A model generated the notes under the pieces. It saw nothing but the letters and a program-made list of their open reading frames with translations. It was not told the DNA's origin and did no database searches. Shown here in pieces: positions 53,069 to 61,623 of a stretch of 64,000 nt of DNA (the stretch's first letter is position 1; the number at the start of each line of letters is the position of its first letter). Origin of the DNA: Methylocystis sp. L43 (GTDB lineage Bacteria; Pseudomonadota; Alphaproteobacteria; Rhizobiales; Beijerinckiaceae); NCBI RefSeq assembly GCF_015709525.1, contig NZ_JADNRA010000034.1, positions 1 through 64,000 of the forward strand. The letters run 5' to 3'. A program made the position numbers and the translations under genes.

Positions 53069-53842
53069 TTACGCGCCCGTCAGCAGTTCGACGCCTTCCT
53101 TGCCGATGACGCGATGAATGTTCAGCAAGAGCTGGACGACAACGCCAAACACGCCGAGCGCCATCCAGCCGAAGAACACGAAGCCCCAATGCAGCGGCGC
53201 AACGAACAGTTCTTCCATGAACCAGAACGTGTGGCCCCACTCATTCAGGCCGACGTTCGGGATGATCATGAAGGGTCCGATCGAGACGATCAGATAGGCC
53301 ACCGAATAGCCCTTCGAGAAGTAGGGGATTCGCGTCTTCGCATGGAAGAAGCAGCCGATCGCCAGAATCGAATAGATCGGGTAGCTCATGTAGAACTCGA
53401 TGATATGCGACGGCGTGAAGTCCGTGTCGCGAATCACCGTCATGTGCCAAGTGCCGTCCTGCTCGGTGAAGAACGACGCGCCCCAATAGATCGCCGCCGC
53501 ATAGACCACGAGCCACGCGGCATTATCCACGATGGCCTTCATTTCCTGCCGCGGCGTGACGGTCGACATGTCGCGAACGCGCGTCTTCCAGAGCCAGCCG
53601 GCGAGGCCGACGCCCGAGATGAGTTCAAGCGGAATTTCGGTCCACAAAATGCTCATCCAGTAGGTCTGGAACTCAGGCGCGAATGAATCGAGCCCGGCCC
53701 GCCAGCCGTAAATCTGCTCGTAGATGCGCACGACGAGATAGAAGCCGTTGAGCACCGCAAGCCCGATCCACATCCCCTTCAATTCAACGATCGGCTCGGC
53801 GCGATCAATCGCGCCTGCTGCCGATTGCGTGGTTATGCTCAT
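53069..53842 (-). CDS. pmoC: Particulate methane monooxygenase subunit C (orphan copy)
   Basis: 257 residues from the ATG at 53842, preceded by AAGGAGAG; this matches the usual PmoC length. It has about six membrane helices. The copper-site residues seen in PmoC structures are conserved by spacing: D129-x3-H133-x12-H146 (D156/H160/H173 in Methylococcus numbering) and N200-x3-H204-x13-H218 (N227/H231/H245). PmoC carries copper-binding sites of pMMO in the intracytoplasmic membrane. No pmoA or pmoB is next to it; the downstream gene is a possible PmoD-like protein. Such single pmoC copies occur beside pmoCAB operons in other Methylocystis-type genomes. It could also belong to an amoC/pxmC-like family, but length and motifs fit PmoC. 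Confidence 0.95.
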   Translation of the reverse strand: MSITTQSAAGAIDRAEPIVELKGMWIGLAVLNGFYLVVRIYEQIYGWRAGLDSFAPEFQTYWMSILWTEIPLELISGVGLAGWLWKTRVRDMSTVTPRQEMKAIVDNAAWLVVYAAAIYWGASFFTEQDGTWHMTVIRDTDFTPSHIIEFYMSYPIYSILAIGCFFHAKTRIPYFSKGYSVAYLIVSIGPFMIIPNVGLNEWGHTFWFMEELFVAPLHWGFVFFGWMALGVFGVVVQLLLNIHRVIGKEGVELLTGA

Positions 53843-54055
53843 TTGTCTCTCCTTCAGTTCGACCGAAAAATGACGATAATTTCTCGGCGGCCTATAGGAT
53901 TGCGCGCAGAGCGGCTCTCTGCAGCGCGCTGGATTAGACATTGGTCGGGCTATATCGGACAGCGACAGCGCTGGTTCACAGGGAGGCTCCGATCTGGGCG
54001 CAAGGCGGGGCGTTTTGCAGTGATGTTGCGCTCGAGCGTTTAAGTGATGCGCCGA

Positions 54056-55030
54056 TTATTTTTGGCGCGCTTGGACCCATCTCCGGTAGGCGCCTGGCGT
54101 CATGCCTGAATATCGAGAGAACGCGCGACGAAAACTGGCTTCGTCAGCATAGCCAGCTCCCGCCGCCAACCGCTTCACGGTATGCGCCGTCGTTTCGAGA
54201 AGGGTTCTCGCGGCTTCGAAACGAATGCGTTCGATGAAGCGCTTCGGCGTCTCGCCTGATGCGCGCTGGAGATAGCGGTGCAACGTTCGAACCGAAGTGC
54301 CGAGCGCACGCGCGAGGCCTAGCACGGTCAACGGAGAGTCGCCCGCCTGCCGAATAATGTGTTCAGCCTTCAATAGAAACGGGTCAGACGCAGCCAAATG
54401 ACCAAGTGGAATGTAGTTGAATTGCGTTGACGGGACAGTGTCGACGACCGTGAAGTCGGCGGCGACCTTGGCGGCGGAAGCGCCATAAAGCGAACGTATC
54501 ACATGAAGACAAAGATCTATCCACGACAGAGGGCCTCCCGCCGTGACGACTCGACTGTCCTCGATCAGTGAAGCGCCCCACAGAGCGTCGGCGCGTGGAT
54601 ACCGATCTCTCAATTCATCGTGTCGCCACCAGGTTGTCGTGCAGCGTCGACCATCGAGGAGGCCCGCTTCGCCAAGCAAAAATACGCCGCTGCATGAGCC
54701 GCATACCAGTGCGCCGAGCGCATGTTGGCGCCGCAACCATGCGGCCGCAGCGTCGATCGACGCTGTGCCGAGGAAGCGATCACCGTCGTCACAAAGGTAG
54801 CCAGGAACAATGACGGCGCTCGCTGGGATCGCTGTAATGCTGCTGTCCACTTCCAGTCGGCGACCGCTACTGTCCTGGACAGGCTGTCCATCAAAACTTG
54901 CGGTGGAGACGCTGATCGGCTCGCGATTTTCTTCCTTGGAAATCGTAAGCCAACTTAACTTCAACATGTCCACGGCGCCGATCAAACCGGCGCCTAGGCA
55001 GCCGTCGTAACCGAGGACGATAACTTCCAT
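54056..55030 (-). CDS. GlxA-type AraC-family regulator with DJ-1/PfpI-like domain
   Basis: 324 residues. Residues 1 to about 185 form a DJ-1/PfpI-like domain with a nucleophile-elbow-like cysteine ('ALVCGSCSGVFLLGEAGLLDGRRCTTTWW'). Residues about 215-320 form the AraC DNA-binding domain with two helix-turn-helix motifs ('LARALGTSVRTLHRYLQRASGETPKRFIERIRFEAARTLLE' and 'RLAAGAGYADEASFRRAFSRYSGMTPGAYRRWV'). Such regulators often control catabolic genes in response to small metabolites. It follows the antibiotic-biosynthesis-monooxygenase-type gene by 47 bases and may share its transcript. The region toward pmoC (53843-54055) contains no other gene. Confidence 0.9.
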   Translation of the reverse strand: MEVIVLGYDGCLGAGLIGAVDMLKLSWLTISKEENREPISVSTASFDGQPVQDSSGRRLEVDSSITAIPASAVIVPGYLCDDGDRFLGTASIDAAAAWLRRQHALGALVCGSCSGVFLLGEAGLLDGRRCTTTWWRHDELRDRYPRADALWGASLIEDSRVVTAGGPLSWIDLCLHVIRSLYGASAAKVAADFTVVDTVPSTQFNYIPLGHLAASDPFLLKAEHIIRQAGDSPLTVLGLARALGTSVRTLHRYLQRASGETPKRFIERIRFEAARTLLETTAHTVKRLAAGAGYADEASFRRAFSRYSGMTPGAYRRWVQARQK

Positions 55031-55077
55031 GGTCGAGCCCGTTGCAGCCCGAAGCTGCGCCAGCGGCCCCTCCCTCC

Positions 55078-55410
55078 TCAGCGGCAGTTACCGCGGACGA
55101 GTTCAGGGGCGGCCTGGAGTTTATCGGCGAGAACGTCTATTTTCTCGATCGACGGCGGTTTGGCAAGGAGCTCCGGCGCTTTCGCCATCAGCGCTTTCGC
55201 GACTTCGCCGGAAAGATGCGCCGCGCGGCCCTCTTCGTCAGGAAAAACGTCGAAGATGGCGAAGGTGGAGGGCCCTGTGCGAACCGCGAACCATGCGGTG
55301 GTGTCGGGTTCTGCCTCGACCAGTTCCAAAGCGCCGATGAGAAACTGCGCCAGCTGCATTTCTTTTCCGTGTTGCGCCTCGAGCGTCACAAACAATCCAA
55401 CCTTGGTCAT
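55078..55410 (-). CDS. Antibiotic biosynthesis monooxygenase (ABM)-domain protein
   Basis: 110 residues from the ATG at 55410. It fits the dimeric alpha/beta-barrel fold of the ABM family: 'VGLFVTLEAQHGKEMQLAQFLIGALELVEAEPDTTAWFAVRTGPSTFAIFDVFPDEEGRAAHLSGEVAKALMAKAPELL'. Members act as quinol monooxygenases or heme-degrading enzymes, or have no known activity. It starts 4 bases after the stop of the small membrane protein gene, so it is coupled to it, and is followed by the GlxA-like regulator gene. Confidence 0.8.
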   Translation of the reverse strand: MTKVGLFVTLEAQHGKEMQLAQFLIGALELVEAEPDTTAWFAVRTGPSTFAIFDVFPDEEGRAAHLSGEVAKALMAKAPELLAKPPSIEKIDVLADKLQAAPELVRGNCR

Positions 55411-55414
55411 CGCC

Positions 55415-55693
55415 TTACTCCCGCCGGTTGCGCGCCTCTTTGCCGCCCAAGCGCTTGTAGGCGACAAAAAACTCTCTAAGGGAAAAAGCCGTCATCAATC
55501 CCGCCGTCGCGAGACTGGCGGCGAGGAGAAAGCCGTTGCCGCCCACGCCCGCCGATTCATCGGCGATCGCATCGCTTGCGACGTAATAGGCGCATGCCCA
55601 GACGACGACGATCCAGATCAAGACGCCGGCCGCATACAAGGCGTCAACATTGATCCACTGGCTTCTGGCGTGTTGTTGTGACGCTTTGACCAT
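55415..55693 (-). CDS. Small membrane protein, two predicted helices
   Basis: 92 residues. Two hydrophobic segments, 'ALYAAGVLIWIVVVWACAYYVA' and 'GFLLAASLATAGLMTAFSLREFFVAY', are joined by a short acidic loop (SDAIADESAGVGGN). It ends in a basic tail (YKRLGGKEARNRRE). I do not recognise the family. It begins a leftward three-gene group with the ABM-domain and GlxA-like genes. Confidence 0.65.
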   Translation of the reverse strand: MVKASQQHARSQWINVDALYAAGVLIWIVVVWACAYYVASDAIADESAGVGGNGFLLAASLATAGLMTAFSLREFFVAYKRLGGKEARNRRE

Positions 55694-55990
55694 CGCAACC
55701 TCCGCAGATGAATGAGGGGAACTGGCGTGGCGCGATCCTGTGTTTCAACGCCTTTCGGCGCAGTACGCCAGTTCTGCCAAAAACGGTGCAGAATGCGCCA
55801 CTGCGAACTCGGGTCAGGAGTTTGGGCCTGCGCCGTTGAATTCTTTCGAGATGTTGCAGCCGGGGAGAAGGCCTACGGGAGCCTGTGCCCTACGGGAGCG
55901 CCTGTGCTATGGCGTCACTGCAATTCAGCGCAGTCAAAATTCCTTGGTCTAGCTCAATAGCTTTTGCTGTCGCAGAGCCCAAAAACGCAA
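55694..55990. other. Region without a supported gene
   Basis: No convincing coding sequence on either strand. At 55873-55907 a 17-18-base unit beginning CTACGGGAGC is repeated in tandem, differing by an extra GC in the second copy. A promoter for the leftward small-membrane-protein group probably lies near 55700-55800, but no clear -35/-10 pair was found. The right end runs into a terminator at 55991. Confidence 0.5.
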
Positions 55991-56013
55991 AAAGCCCGCA
56001 CTAAGCGGGCTTT
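55991..56013 (-). terminator. Rho-independent terminator downstream of the 53-residue membrane protein gene
   Basis: Arms AAAGCCCGC (55991-55999) and GCGGGCTTT (56005-56013) around ACTAA, with A-rich sequence on the left side, which on the minus strand becomes a U-tract. It ends the transcript of the small gene whose stop is at 56037. Confidence 0.85.
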
Positions 56014-56036
56014 CAAAGACCGACAAAGCGGCGGGA

Positions 56037-56198
56037 TTAGCGAACCAAAGTATCGAGCGCGACGTCCATAGCGCGGACGAGCGCCACATTGCCGAAGAGA
56101 ATGACCGCAATCGCGAGCGCGACGTAAAACACGTCCGTCACCGCAAGATGTCCAGCCGCACGCTCGGCGACGTCCCGTTCAGTCGGCTGCACATTCAT
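56037..56198 (-). CDS. 53-residue single-helix membrane protein
   Basis: The ATG at 56198 is preceded by a good AAGGAAG; the longer open frame upstream has no such signal. The protein has a charged N terminus (NVQPTERDVAERAAGH) and one membrane helix (VFYVALAIAVILFGNVALV) followed by 'RAMDVALDTLVR'. It has its own terminator 24 bases downstream and faces away from mch. The family is not recognised. The clear ribosome binding site and terminator make it likely to be expressed. Confidence 0.65.
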   Translation of the reverse strand: MNVQPTERDVAERAAGHLAVTDVFYVALAIAVILFGNVALVRAMDVALDTLVR

Positions 56199-56529
56199 CT
56201 GATCTTCCTTCCAGCGTAAAAATGTATCGTACTGGTCGCTTTTTGCACAAAACCCGCCCGCTTGATGTGCGAAAACACACAAGCGATGCTCAACGCTTCA
56301 GCAGCCGATTGGTTGCCTTAATAAACCCACAAAGATTGAAATTTTGTGACATTCGACCTCAAACTTCATCGCCAAGCGGTTCGCGTCCGCGACATGCTGC
56401 GACCGGCCCGGCTTTCGTTTCGGCGGAAAGCTCTATAAGTTCAGTGCTCGAACCGGCTGCAGGCTTATGCTTAGAACGGCCGGGCAAGGGTGGACAGCGC
56501 CACAGAGCGAAAGAAGGGAAGGGCCACAC
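56199..56529. other. Upstream region of mch without a supported gene
   Basis: 331 bases between the divergent small membrane gene and mch. It is AT-richer than the flanks in 56200-56360 and probably holds two divergent promoters. The hexamer TTGCAC stands in a T-rich stretch near 56240, but no -10 partner could be fixed. No palindrome of operator quality was found. Confidence 0.45.
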
Positions 56530-57510
56530 GTGAGCGGAAGCCTGAACATCAGCGGCCGTACGACCGAAAGCGTCAACGCTCTCGCGGGCGCGCTGGTCGA
56601 CCGTCTCGTCGCCGGCGCGGCGAAATATCGAATCGCTGTTGAGCGCGGCAGTCTCGGCGAATTGCTGATCGACGCCGGCGCCAAGGTCCCGGGCGGCATA
56701 GAGGCCGGCCTGCTGCTGACCGAGATCTGCATGGGCGGACTTGGGCGCGTCGCCCTTTCTCACGCGCCGGCCGCGCCCAAATGGCCCTTTTGGCTGACTG
56801 TCACGAGTTCTGATCCGGTCGTCGCCTGCCTCGCCAGCCAATACGCCGGCTGGAGCCTGAGCCACGAGAAATTCTTCGCTCTCGGGTCGGGCCCAGGGCG
56901 CGCCCAGGCGCGGGCCGAAAAGCTGTTCGACGAGCTGACGTATCGCGATCTGGCCGACCGCGTCACCATCGTCCTCGAAAGCAGTTCGCCCCCGCCCAAG
57001 GAAGTCGTGGAAAAAGTCGCCGCGCGCTCAGGCTTGACGCCGGACAAAGTCGCCTTCATTTATGCGCCGACGCAGTCGCTCGCCGGCGGCGTGCAGGTGG
57101 TCGGCCGGGTGCTCGAAGTCGCATTGCACAAGGCGCATGAGCTGCATTTTCCGCTCGACGACATTATCGACGGCGTCGCCACGGCGCCGCTCTCGCCGCC
57201 CCACCCCGACTTCGTGCAGGCGATGGGCCGCACCAATGACGCCATTATTTACGCCGGGCGCGCGCATCTTTTCGTGAAGGGTTCGGCGGCGGCCGCCAAG
57301 GAACTCGCCGAAAAGCTGCCGAGCGACACCTCGCGCGACTACGGCCGGCCGTTCGCCGAAATCTTCAAGGCGTATAAGGGCGACTTCTATAAGATCGACG
57401 GCAGCCTGTTTTCGCCGGCCGAAGCGCTGGTGACGGCGGTCGAGACCGGAGAAACCTTCCGCGCCGGCGAGATCAATCTGGCGCTCTTGGATAAATCGTT
57501 TGGCGGGTGA
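56530..57510 (+). CDS. mch: Methenyltetrahydromethanopterin cyclohydrolase
   Basis: 326 residues from the GTG at 56530, preceded by AAGGGAAGGG; an upstream ATG at 56467 would add 21 residues with no conserved content. The protein has the Mch features: '[20 protein letters not shown]', '[25 protein letters not shown]', '[13 protein letters not shown]', '[29 protein letters not shown]' and '[12 protein letters not shown]'. It converts methenyl-H4MPT to formyl-H4MPT in the cytosolic formaldehyde oxidation pathway. Next to it are the two partner genes and fae of the same pathway. Confidence 0.95.
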   Translation: MSGSLNISGRTTESVNALAGALVDRLVAGAAKYRIAVERGSLGELLIDAGAKVPGGIEAGLLLTEICMGGLGRVALSHAPAAPKWPFWLTVTSSDPVVACLASQYAGWSLSHEKFFALGSGPGRAQARAEKLFDELTYRDLADRVTIVLESSSPPPKEVVEKVAARSGLTPDKVAFIYAPTQSLAGGVQVVGRVLEVALHKAHELHFPLDDIIDGVATAPLSPPHPDFVQAMGRTNDAIIYAGRAHLFVKGSAAAAKELAEKLPSDTSRDYGRPFAEIFKAYKGDFYKIDGSLFSPAEALVTAVETGETFRAGEINLALLDKSFGG

Positions 57511-57525
57511 TCGCCGGGGCGTTTT

Positions 57526-58485
57526 GTGACTGCGTTCGACCTGCTCGATAGATCCGACCCTACCGCTCCTCCGCATGAGGATGGAGGGCCGCCGCCGCGC
57601 GTGGCGGTCTTCACCGACAAGCTCGACTGGCATGTGATCCGCACGCTCCGCGCCTTGCGCAGGCAGCGCGCAACGGCCGTCGCCGTAAGGCTCTCCGCCT
57701 GCAAGATCGAGACGGGCCGCGCCCAGGGCCTCATCATGCCCGGATTTCGCGACCTGCCCGATCTCGCCATCGTTCGCGCCATCGGCGACGGCTCGCTCGA
57801 AGCGATCACCATGCGGCTCGGGGTCCTGCACGCCCTAGAGGCGCTTGGCGTCCCTGTCGTCAACAGCGCGCGCGCGATCGAACGCTGCACCGATAAATCC
57901 ATGGCGAGCTTTCTTCTGGCGCAGGCCGGACTGCCGACGCCGCAGACTTTCGCCGCGCAGACTCTCGCGCAGGCGCGCGCCATTGCGCGGCGCGAATGCG
58001 CCAAAGGCCCGCTCGTGTTGAAGCCGCTCTTCGGGGCGCAGGGCTGGGGCCTGCGATTGATCGAAGACGAAAGCGATCTGCCGTCGCTACAGGACGCGCG
58101 CGGCGTGTTTTATCTCCAGCGCTTCGTCGGCCCGGCGCGGCCGCCCTTCGAAGACATGCGCATTCTCGTCTCGGGCGGCGAAACCATCGCCGCCATGCGC
58201 CGGCGCTCGAGCCATTGGATCACCAATGTGCGGCAGGGCGCAAAGCCGCTCGCCGTCGAGCCATCAGAACGGGAAGCGGAGATCGCGCTCGCCGCGGCCG
58301 CGGCGCTCGGCGTCGACTTCGCCGGGGTGGACATCATCAATGATGAGCGCGGCGCGCCGCTTATACTTGAAGTCAACAGCATGGCGGGCTGGAGCGGACT
58401 GCAGCGGGTGACGCCCTTCTCGATCGCCGACAGAGTCGCCGCCGACGCGCTTGCGCAGATGACGCGCGCGCGACTTCGCGCCTGA
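57526..58485 (+). CDS. ATP-grasp (RimK-like) protein of the H4MPT gene cluster
   Basis: 319 residues with a GTG start, 15 bases after mch. ATP-grasp features are visible: 'ARAIERCTDKSMASFLLAQAGLPTPQT', 'GPLVLKPLFGAQGWGLRLIEDESDL' and 'LGVDFAGVDIINDERGAPLILEVNSMAGWSGLQRVT', where the last carries the metal-binding E and N. It corresponds to the RimK-like gene (orf5 of Methylobacterium) kept in nearly all H4MPT clusters of methylotrophs. A role in adding glutamate or another amino acid to the C1-carrier cofactor is plausible. The stop is one base from the next GTG start. Confidence 0.85.
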   Translation: MTAFDLLDRSDPTAPPHEDGGPPPRVAVFTDKLDWHVIRTLRALRRQRATAVAVRLSACKIETGRAQGLIMPGFRDLPDLAIVRAIGDGSLEAITMRLGVLHALEALGVPVVNSARAIERCTDKSMASFLLAQAGLPTPQTFAAQTLAQARAIARRECAKGPLVLKPLFGAQGWGLRLIEDESDLPSLQDARGVFYLQRFVGPARPPFEDMRILVSGGETIAAMRRRSSHWITNVRQGAKPLAVEPSEREAEIALAAAAALGVDFAGVDIINDERGAPLILEVNSMAGWSGLQRVTPFSIADRVAADALAQMTRARLRA

Positions 58486-58486
58486 C

Positions 58487-59362
58487 GTGGCGAATTTCGC
58501 GGCCGACCCGCAGGAGATCGCGACCGCCTTCATCGCCGCCTGCGAGGCGGAGCTGCAGGCGCCCAAGCCTGGCAACGTCCATGTCTTCGCCGACGGCCAT
58601 GGCATGACCACGGCGGATTTCCTCGCCAGCGCCGAGTCCGCCGCGCCTTTTCTCGCCGCGGCGCAATCGAGCGTCGGCGCGCGCATCGCCGGGGCGATCG
58701 AGGCGACGCGGGCGCGCGTCGGGCAAAACACCAATCTCGGCATCGTGCTGCTCTGCGCGCCGCTGGCGCAAGCCGCCGCGACCGCGCAAAGCGTCGATCT
58801 GCGCGAGGAGACCGGGCGCGTGCTGCAGGCGCTCGACATCAACGACGCGGACGCCGCCTTTCGCGCCATCGCCCATGCGCGGCCGGCGGGGCTTGGAGAT
58901 GCGCCGCAGCATGACGTCCATGCGCCGGCGCAAACGACTCTCCTCGGAGCGATGCGGGCCGCCGCCGACCGCGACCGCATCGCCTGGCAATACGCCAATG
59001 GCTTCGCCGATATTTTCGACCTTGGCCTTGAGACCCTCGCGGAGGCGCGCGCGCGAAGCGCCGATGCGGCGCTCGCGACGCTCGCCGTCTATGCGGCCTT
59101 TCTCGCCGCTTTTCCGGATAGCCATATTGCGCGCAAGCATGGCCTCGCCGCCGCCGAGGCGGTCCGCGGCGAGGCGGCGCCTTTTACAAAGAGTCTCAAG
59201 AGCGCCAAAGGCCGCGCGGCGGCATTCGAACTGGCGTTGGACTTCGATCGCGCGCTGAAGCAGCGCGGGTTGAATCCCGGCACGAGCGCCGATCTGACCG
59301 TCGCGGTTCTTTTCGCCGATTATCTTGGGGCCATCTTGGCAAGGCCGCGCAAAAATGGTTGA
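58487..59362 (+). CDS. CitG-like (triphosphoribosyl-dephospho-CoA synthase family) protein of the H4MPT cluster
   Basis: 291 residues with a GTG start one base after the preceding stop. Conserved stretches are 'ACEAELQAPKPGNVHVFADGHGMTTADFLASAESA' and 'RVGQNTNLGIVLLCAPLAQAA', which are the substrate-site segments of the CitG/MdcB family, and 'GTSADLTVAVLFADYLG' near the C terminus. In methylotrophs this gene (orf7 type) accompanies mch, the ATP-grasp gene and fae. It is likely to act on the cofactor rather than on citrate lyase, of which nothing is seen here. Confidence 0.85.
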   Translation: MANFAADPQEIATAFIAACEAELQAPKPGNVHVFADGHGMTTADFLASAESAAPFLAAAQSSVGARIAGAIEATRARVGQNTNLGIVLLCAPLAQAAATAQSVDLREETGRVLQALDINDADAAFRAIAHARPAGLGDAPQHDVHAPAQTTLLGAMRAAADRDRIAWQYANGFADIFDLGLETLAEARARSADAALATLAVYAAFLAAFPDSHIARKHGLAAAEAVRGEAAPFTKSLKSAKGRAAAFELALDFDRALKQRGLNPGTSADLTVAVLFADYLGAILARPRKNG

Positions 59363-59499
59363 GTCCGCCGCGCGCGGGATGGACTCGCGGCTATCTGACC
59401 ACCGGTCGGATCGGGCTTTTTCGCTCGGCGCCGAAGAGGGGATAGAGTCGCTCGGGGCCGAATGGCGCGCGCGATCATGAGGAATTCTGGGAGGAACAC

Positions 59500-60009
59500 A
59501 TGGCTTTAATCAACAAAATGCTGGTCGGCGAGTCGCTTGTCGGCGACGGCAATGAAGTTGCGCATATCGACCTGATCATGGGGCCGCGCGGCTCGGCGGC
59601 CGAACTCGCCTTCGCCAATGCGCTCGTCAACAACAAGGACGGCTTCACGACGCTGCTCGCGGTCGTCGCGCCGAACCTGCTGTGCAAGCCCAACACGATC
59701 CTCTTCAACAAGGTGACGATCAAGGGCGCCAAGCAGGCGGTGCAGATGTTTGGCCCGGCGCAGCATGGCGTCGCCAAGGCCGTTGCGGATTCGGTCGCCG
59801 AGGGCGTGATCCCGGTCGACGAAGCCGACGACATCTTCATTGCGGTCGGCGTGTTCATTCATTGGGACGCTTCGGACGACAAGAAGATCCAGGACTACAA
59901 CTATACCGCGACGAAGGAAGCGATCGCGCGCGCCGTCAAGGGCGAGCCGAAGGCTTCGGAAGTCGTCGCCAAGCGCAACGAAGCCAAGCACCCCTTCGCG
60001 CCGAACTGA
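59500..60009 (+). CDS. fae: Formaldehyde-activating enzyme
   Basis: 169 residues, the expected length. It has '[53 protein letters not shown]', with H22 as the catalytic histidine, and '[40 protein letters not shown]'. Fae condenses formaldehyde with H4MPT to methylene-H4MPT, the entry of the pathway that mch continues. GGGAGG stands before the ATG. A closely similar paralogue follows 260 bases downstream. The 137-base gap before it suggests an own promoter, separate from mch, although none is clear. Confidence 0.97.
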   Translation: MALINKMLVGESLVGDGNEVAHIDLIMGPRGSAAELAFANALVNNKDGFTTLLAVVAPNLLCKPNTILFNKVTIKGAKQAVQMFGPAQHGVAKAVADSVAEGVIPVDEADDIFIAVGVFIHWDASDDKKIQDYNYTATKEAIARAVKGEPKASEVVAKRNEAKHPFAPN

Positions 60010-60269
60010 ACCACGTAGGAACATGCGCAGCGGGGAGCGGAACGCTCCCCGCCGCCGCGCTCGCAGCCGACCGACGCCGCCGCTCAAGCGGCCAAGCATC
60101 GACGCTGCAAAATGATGACGCCGCAGAGTTCTAGAGTCTGGCGCGCGGGGGCGGCCGCCAGCAGAAATTTCGTCTTCCCTGAGGGGAGACGCAACGAGCA
60201 ATAGGGGCATTCCGCGCGCGCAAAGTCGAAGACGCCGCAGGGACGCGAACGCACCGGAAGGGATGGATT

Positions 60270-60839
60270 ATGGCTTCGTTCTTTGAGAAAATACTGGGCG
60301 CGCTTTTTCCGAAGCCGTCATCCGGCTTCACGTCGAGCACCGGCAAGACCAGCGTCGGCGAATCGCTCGTCGGCGACGGCAATGAGGTCGCGCACATCGA
60401 CCTGATCATGGGTCCGCGCGGCTCCGCCGCGGAGAAGGCCTTCGCCAACGGCCTCGTCAACAACAAGGACGGCTTCACGACGCTGCTCGCGGTCGTCGCG
60501 CCGAACCTGTTGGTGAAGCCCTATACGATGATGTTCAACAAGGTGACCATCAAGAACGCCAAACAGGCGGTTCAGATGTTCGGCCCGGCGCAATATGGCG
60601 TCGCCAAAGCGGTCGCCGACAGCCTCGCCGAGGGCGTCATTCCGATGAGCCAGGCGGATGATCTCTTCATTTGCGTCGGCGTGTTCATCCATTGGGACGC
60701 CAACGACGATCAGAAGATTCAGGACTTCAACTACACGGCGACGAAGGAAGCCATCGCCCGCGCGATGAAAGGCGATCCGAGCGCGCGCAGCGTGTTGTCG
60801 GCCCGCGTCACCGCGAAACATCCTTTCGCCGCCAACTGA
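60270..60839 (+). CDS. fae: Formaldehyde-activating enzyme paralogue with N-terminal extension
   Basis: 189 residues. From VGES on it is very similar to the first fae product, including the catalytic histidine (H42 here), but has 20 extra N-terminal residues ([20 protein letters not shown]...). The DNA is also similar over long stretches, so it is a tandem duplicate. '[42 protein letters not shown]' shows some substitutions against copy 1 (H to Y in GPAQH; an extra Cys). A strong terminator follows. The purpose of two copies, and of the extension, is open. Confidence 0.92.
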   Translation: MASFFEKILGALFPKPSSGFTSSTGKTSVGESLVGDGNEVAHIDLIMGPRGSAAEKAFANGLVNNKDGFTTLLAVVAPNLLVKPYTMMFNKVTIKNAKQAVQMFGPAQYGVAKAVADSLAEGVIPMSQADDLFICVGVFIHWDANDDQKIQDFNYTATKEAIARAMKGDPSARSVLSARVTAKHPFAAN

Positions 60840-61578
60840 GCTTTGGCGGTTCGCTTGCCAAGGGAGCCTCAGGGCTCCCTTTTTTTTTGTGCGCCGACGC
60901 AAAACGGTCGAGGTCGGCGCGCGTCAGAGCGCCATCGTGCAGCGCCGTCGCGACAAGCGCGCCAGCGGCGCCGATCGCCTCAAGCCGTTCAAGATCGCCC
61001 GCGCCGCGAACGCCGCCGGCGGCAAAAACGCGCCGATCGCCCGCACGCGCGATGATCTGCGAAACCCGCGCAAAATCGGGACCCGCGCCGACGCCGACGC
61101 GCGTGAGCGTCATGACGATGACCCGACGCGGCCACAGCCTGGGGCATTGGTCGAGCGCATCGGGACCCAAAAAAAACTCGTCGCGAAAATCAAGCGAGAG
61201 AACGACATTGGGGTCATTCTTGGCGACATGCAGGGAGTCACTGTCGGACAAAGATTCGCTGCCGATGACGCGCTCGACGCGCGCTGCGCTGCGCCGGTCG
61301 CAGGACGCGGCGCCGGCGTCGACCATGAAGCGCAGCGCAGGGAAGCGTTCGGTCAATGCGCCGATCTCGTGGCGATTGTCGCCGCGTCCCTCGATCGCGT
61401 CGAGATCGGCGATATAGATTTTTTCAAATGGATGAAGCGTCAGGAAACCGGCGACGACATCGGCGGGCGCGCTTGTCGACGCAAGACGCGTAGAGATTGG
61501 CTTGTAGCTGTCGCGGTCGCCGGCGCGGGCGCGCATGACCGCGCCGCTGCGAATATCGATGACGGGGATGATCTGCAT
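60808..61578 (-). CDS. HisA-like TIM-barrel protein of the C1/H4MPT cluster
   Basis: 256 residues. It starts '[28 protein letters not shown]', like HisA, and has '[16 protein letters not shown]', 'FMVDAGAAS' and '[33 protein letters not shown]', the phosphate-binding end of the barrel. It is not a histidine-pathway enzyme by context: no his genes are nearby, and HisA-like proteins are regular members of methylotroph H4MPT clusters. It converges on fae2 and overlaps its last 32 bases; the C-terminal region is coded opposite the fae2 terminator. An effect on cofactor synthesis (methanofuran or methanopterin type) is an inference. Confidence 0.75.
   Translation of the reverse strand: MQIIPVIDIRSGAVMRARAGDRDSYKPISTRLASTSAPADVVAGFLTLHPFEKIYIADLDAIEGRGDNRHEIGALTERFPALRFMVDAGAASCDRRSAARVERVIGSESLSDSDSLHVAKNDPNVVLSLDFRDEFFLGPDALDQCPRLWPRRVIVMTLTRVGVGAGPDFARVSQIIARAGDRRVFAAGGVRGAGDLERLEAIGAAGALVATALHDGALTRADLDRFASAHKKKGSPEAPLASEPPKLSWRRKDVSR
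60861..60888 (+). terminator. Rho-independent terminator after fae2
   Basis: AGGGAGCC ... GGGCTCCCT with a 3-base loop followed by eight T. It ends the fae2 transcript and lies within the coding sequence of the convergent HisA-like gene, which reads through its complement. Confidence 0.92.
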
Positions 61579-61623
61579 GGGGCATTATAGCGCGTCGCGA
61601 TCCTGCGACGTCCGGCGAGCCTC

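Noticed and set aside
53069-53842. A complete pmoCAB operon.
   Set aside because: Only pmoC is present; the genes on either side are not pmoA or pmoB.
55873-55907. CRISPR-like or other array.
   Set aside because: Only two tandem units of 17-18 bases; no spacers or further copies.
60808-61578. Assignment of the HisA-like gene to histidine synthesis.
   Set aside because: No his genes are near, and the position next to fae and mch fits the H4MPT cluster member of the same fold.
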